Below, piece by piece: positions 63,356 through 64,000 of a stretch of 64,000 nucleotides of DNA. A model generated the notes under the pieces. It was not told the origin of the DNA. It ran no database searches and was given only the letters and a program-made list of their open reading frames with translations. Both the position numbers and the translations under genes were made by a program. Positions within the stretch are counted from its first letter, which is position 1; each line of letters starts with the position of its first letter. This DNA is from Pseudomonas saudimassiliensis (GTDB lineage Bacteria; Pseudomonadota; Gammaproteobacteria; Pseudomonadales; Pseudomonadaceae): positions 310,001 to 374,000 of the forward strand of contig NZ_LK391969.1 of assembly GCF_000939975.1 (NCBI RefSeq), given 5' to 3'.

Positions 63356-64000
63356 ATGGATTTACTGCAGAAAAGGCCCCTTAAGTTATACCGATATTTC
63401 TTCGGTACGGCAGAGTTTAACGAAGCGAGATTCGAACTCAGAATCAACGAGCGACCCGTAGCAATAGAACGCAGGCCTCTTGTTTTGCTGGCCAAGATCC
63501 TCGAGCACGCTGATCAGGTCGTAACCAAAGCCGAATTGCTGCATACCGTCTGGGGTGGGCGGATCACCGTCGAAAACGTCCTGGCCAATGCCATGGCCAA
63601 ACTGCGCAAGGCGCTGGGGGATAACGCCGGCCTACTGGTGACCATCCCTCGGGTGGGTTATCGCATCCAGGGTCCGGTAAAGAAGATGGAGGCGCAGGCT
63701 GACTGCGCCCTGATCCCAGCCCCACCGCGCCCCGAGTCAGTGTTCACCAGCGCCCGTATCGCACCGCCCGTCACCTCGTTTCATTATCTCGATGTAATCT
63801 CACTAAACCCCACCGAGTTTGATCGCTCCGGCACTACCCTGGACGCCGGTACCAGCGTAGCCGAGCGAACCGAACGCGCCGGAGGCAAGGCCTTCCACCC
63901 TGAAGGTGACCCGACCCTGGAAGCCTGGGCCGGGCGGCGTCACCTGGACATCATGCCGATCGAACAGCGGCTCAGCCTGTTCCTGGCCCTGGCAAAAGCA
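63356..64000 (+). CDS. Winged-helix transcriptional regulator, 3'-truncated by window edge
   Basis: The frame opens with an ATG at 63356 and runs to the window end without a stop (215 codons). Residues about 25-105 form an OmpR/CadC-type winged helix: ERRPLVLLAKILEHADQVV, LLHTVWGG, NVLANAMAKLRKALGD and IPRVGYRI. A linker of about 70 residues follows, then MPIEQRLSLFLALAKA at the edge, which resembles the segment before the catalytic loop of bacterial Ser/Thr kinases found in some winged-helix fusions. Only the DNA-binding domain is firm. Confidence 0.8.
   Translation, partial: MDLLQKRPLKLYRYFFGTAEFNEARFELRINERPVAIERRPLVLLAKILEHADQVVTKAELLHTVWGGRITVENVLANAMAKLRKALGDNAGLLVTIPRVGYRIQGPVKKMEAQADCALIPAPPRPESVFTSARIAPPVTSFHYLDVISLNPTEFDRSGTTLDAGTSVAERTERAGGKAFHPEGDPTLEAWAGRRHLDIMPIEQRLSLFLALAKA

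Noticed and set aside
1-64000. tRNA, rRNA or intact transposase genes
   Set aside because: No cloverleaf-type sequence, rRNA similarity or transposase motif was recognised by eye; small RNAs cannot be excluded.

Overview
The window is high-GC, gene-dense gammaproteobacterial chromosome, most likely from a Pseudomonas relative (a Halopseudomonas or marine pseudomonad would fit). The main support is gene order: metG-rnfABCDGE-nth followed by a small acidic protein of the PA3496 type, and gpsA / hybrid sensor kinase / fabA-fabB close together, both recalled from the P. aeruginosa map. The species assignment is inference. No rRNA, tRNA, CRISPR array, prophage or intact insertion sequence was seen. 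The window opens inside a GldG-family gene and ends inside a winged-helix regulator gene.

Region by region. 1-3.3 kb: the end of an ABC-type GldG/DUF4340 module, then a cold-shock protein and a small coupled ORF. 3.3-9 kb (mostly minus strand): dapE-rlmA-hypothetical-trxC, a small membrane protein, a DUF4398/OmpA lipoprotein pair and rlmF. 9-11.6 kb: tcdA, then a broken vgrG made of two overlapping pieces and an AT-richer orphan ORF; this is the clearest scar of rearrangement. 11.6-17.3 kb (minus): DUF4892 protein, alpha/beta hydrolase, acyl-CoA-ligase-like protein, and the gpsA-DUF4389-sixA operon. 17.4-22.5 kb (plus): TonB-dependent receptor, periplasmic ABC-type substrate-binding protein and hybrid histidine kinase in one apparent transcription unit. 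22.6-26.1 kb: acyl-CoA synthetase and fabAB. 26.1-32.4 kb: Bcr/CflA exporter, DUF2789, ankyrin protein, then FAN1 nuclease overlapping an Fe-S helicase that has its own nuclease motif.

32.4-44.9 kb holds envelope and stress genes: lipoprotein phosphoesterase, EamA exporter, MscS channel, META lipoprotein, DUF4142 protein, VOC protein, LysE exporter, LexA-box-controlled yebG, an RcnB-like protein, NnrS, DUF2147, the LemA/TPM/TPM set, a monooxygenase-like protein and a GlsB/YeaQ-type membrane protein. 45-53.4 kb is metG, the complete Rnf redox complex and nth. 53.5-57.8 kb: DUF2061, a periplasmic hydrolase coupled to mlaA, and glmS with an empty attTn7 position. 57.8-60 kb is a Cd/Zn/Pb P-type ATPase behind a MerR-type promoter. 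60-64 kb is an AT-richer surface-polysaccharide-like pair (ATP-grasp plus SGNH acyltransferase) divergent from the partial regulator.

The most interesting candidates for little-described systems are the receptor / binding-protein / hybrid-kinase unit (17.4-22.5 kb), the FAN1 plus helicase-nuclease pair (28.4-32.4 kb), and the hydrolase-mlaA pair (53.8-55.8 kb). All functional statements rest on motifs and recalled family knowledge; no database search was run.
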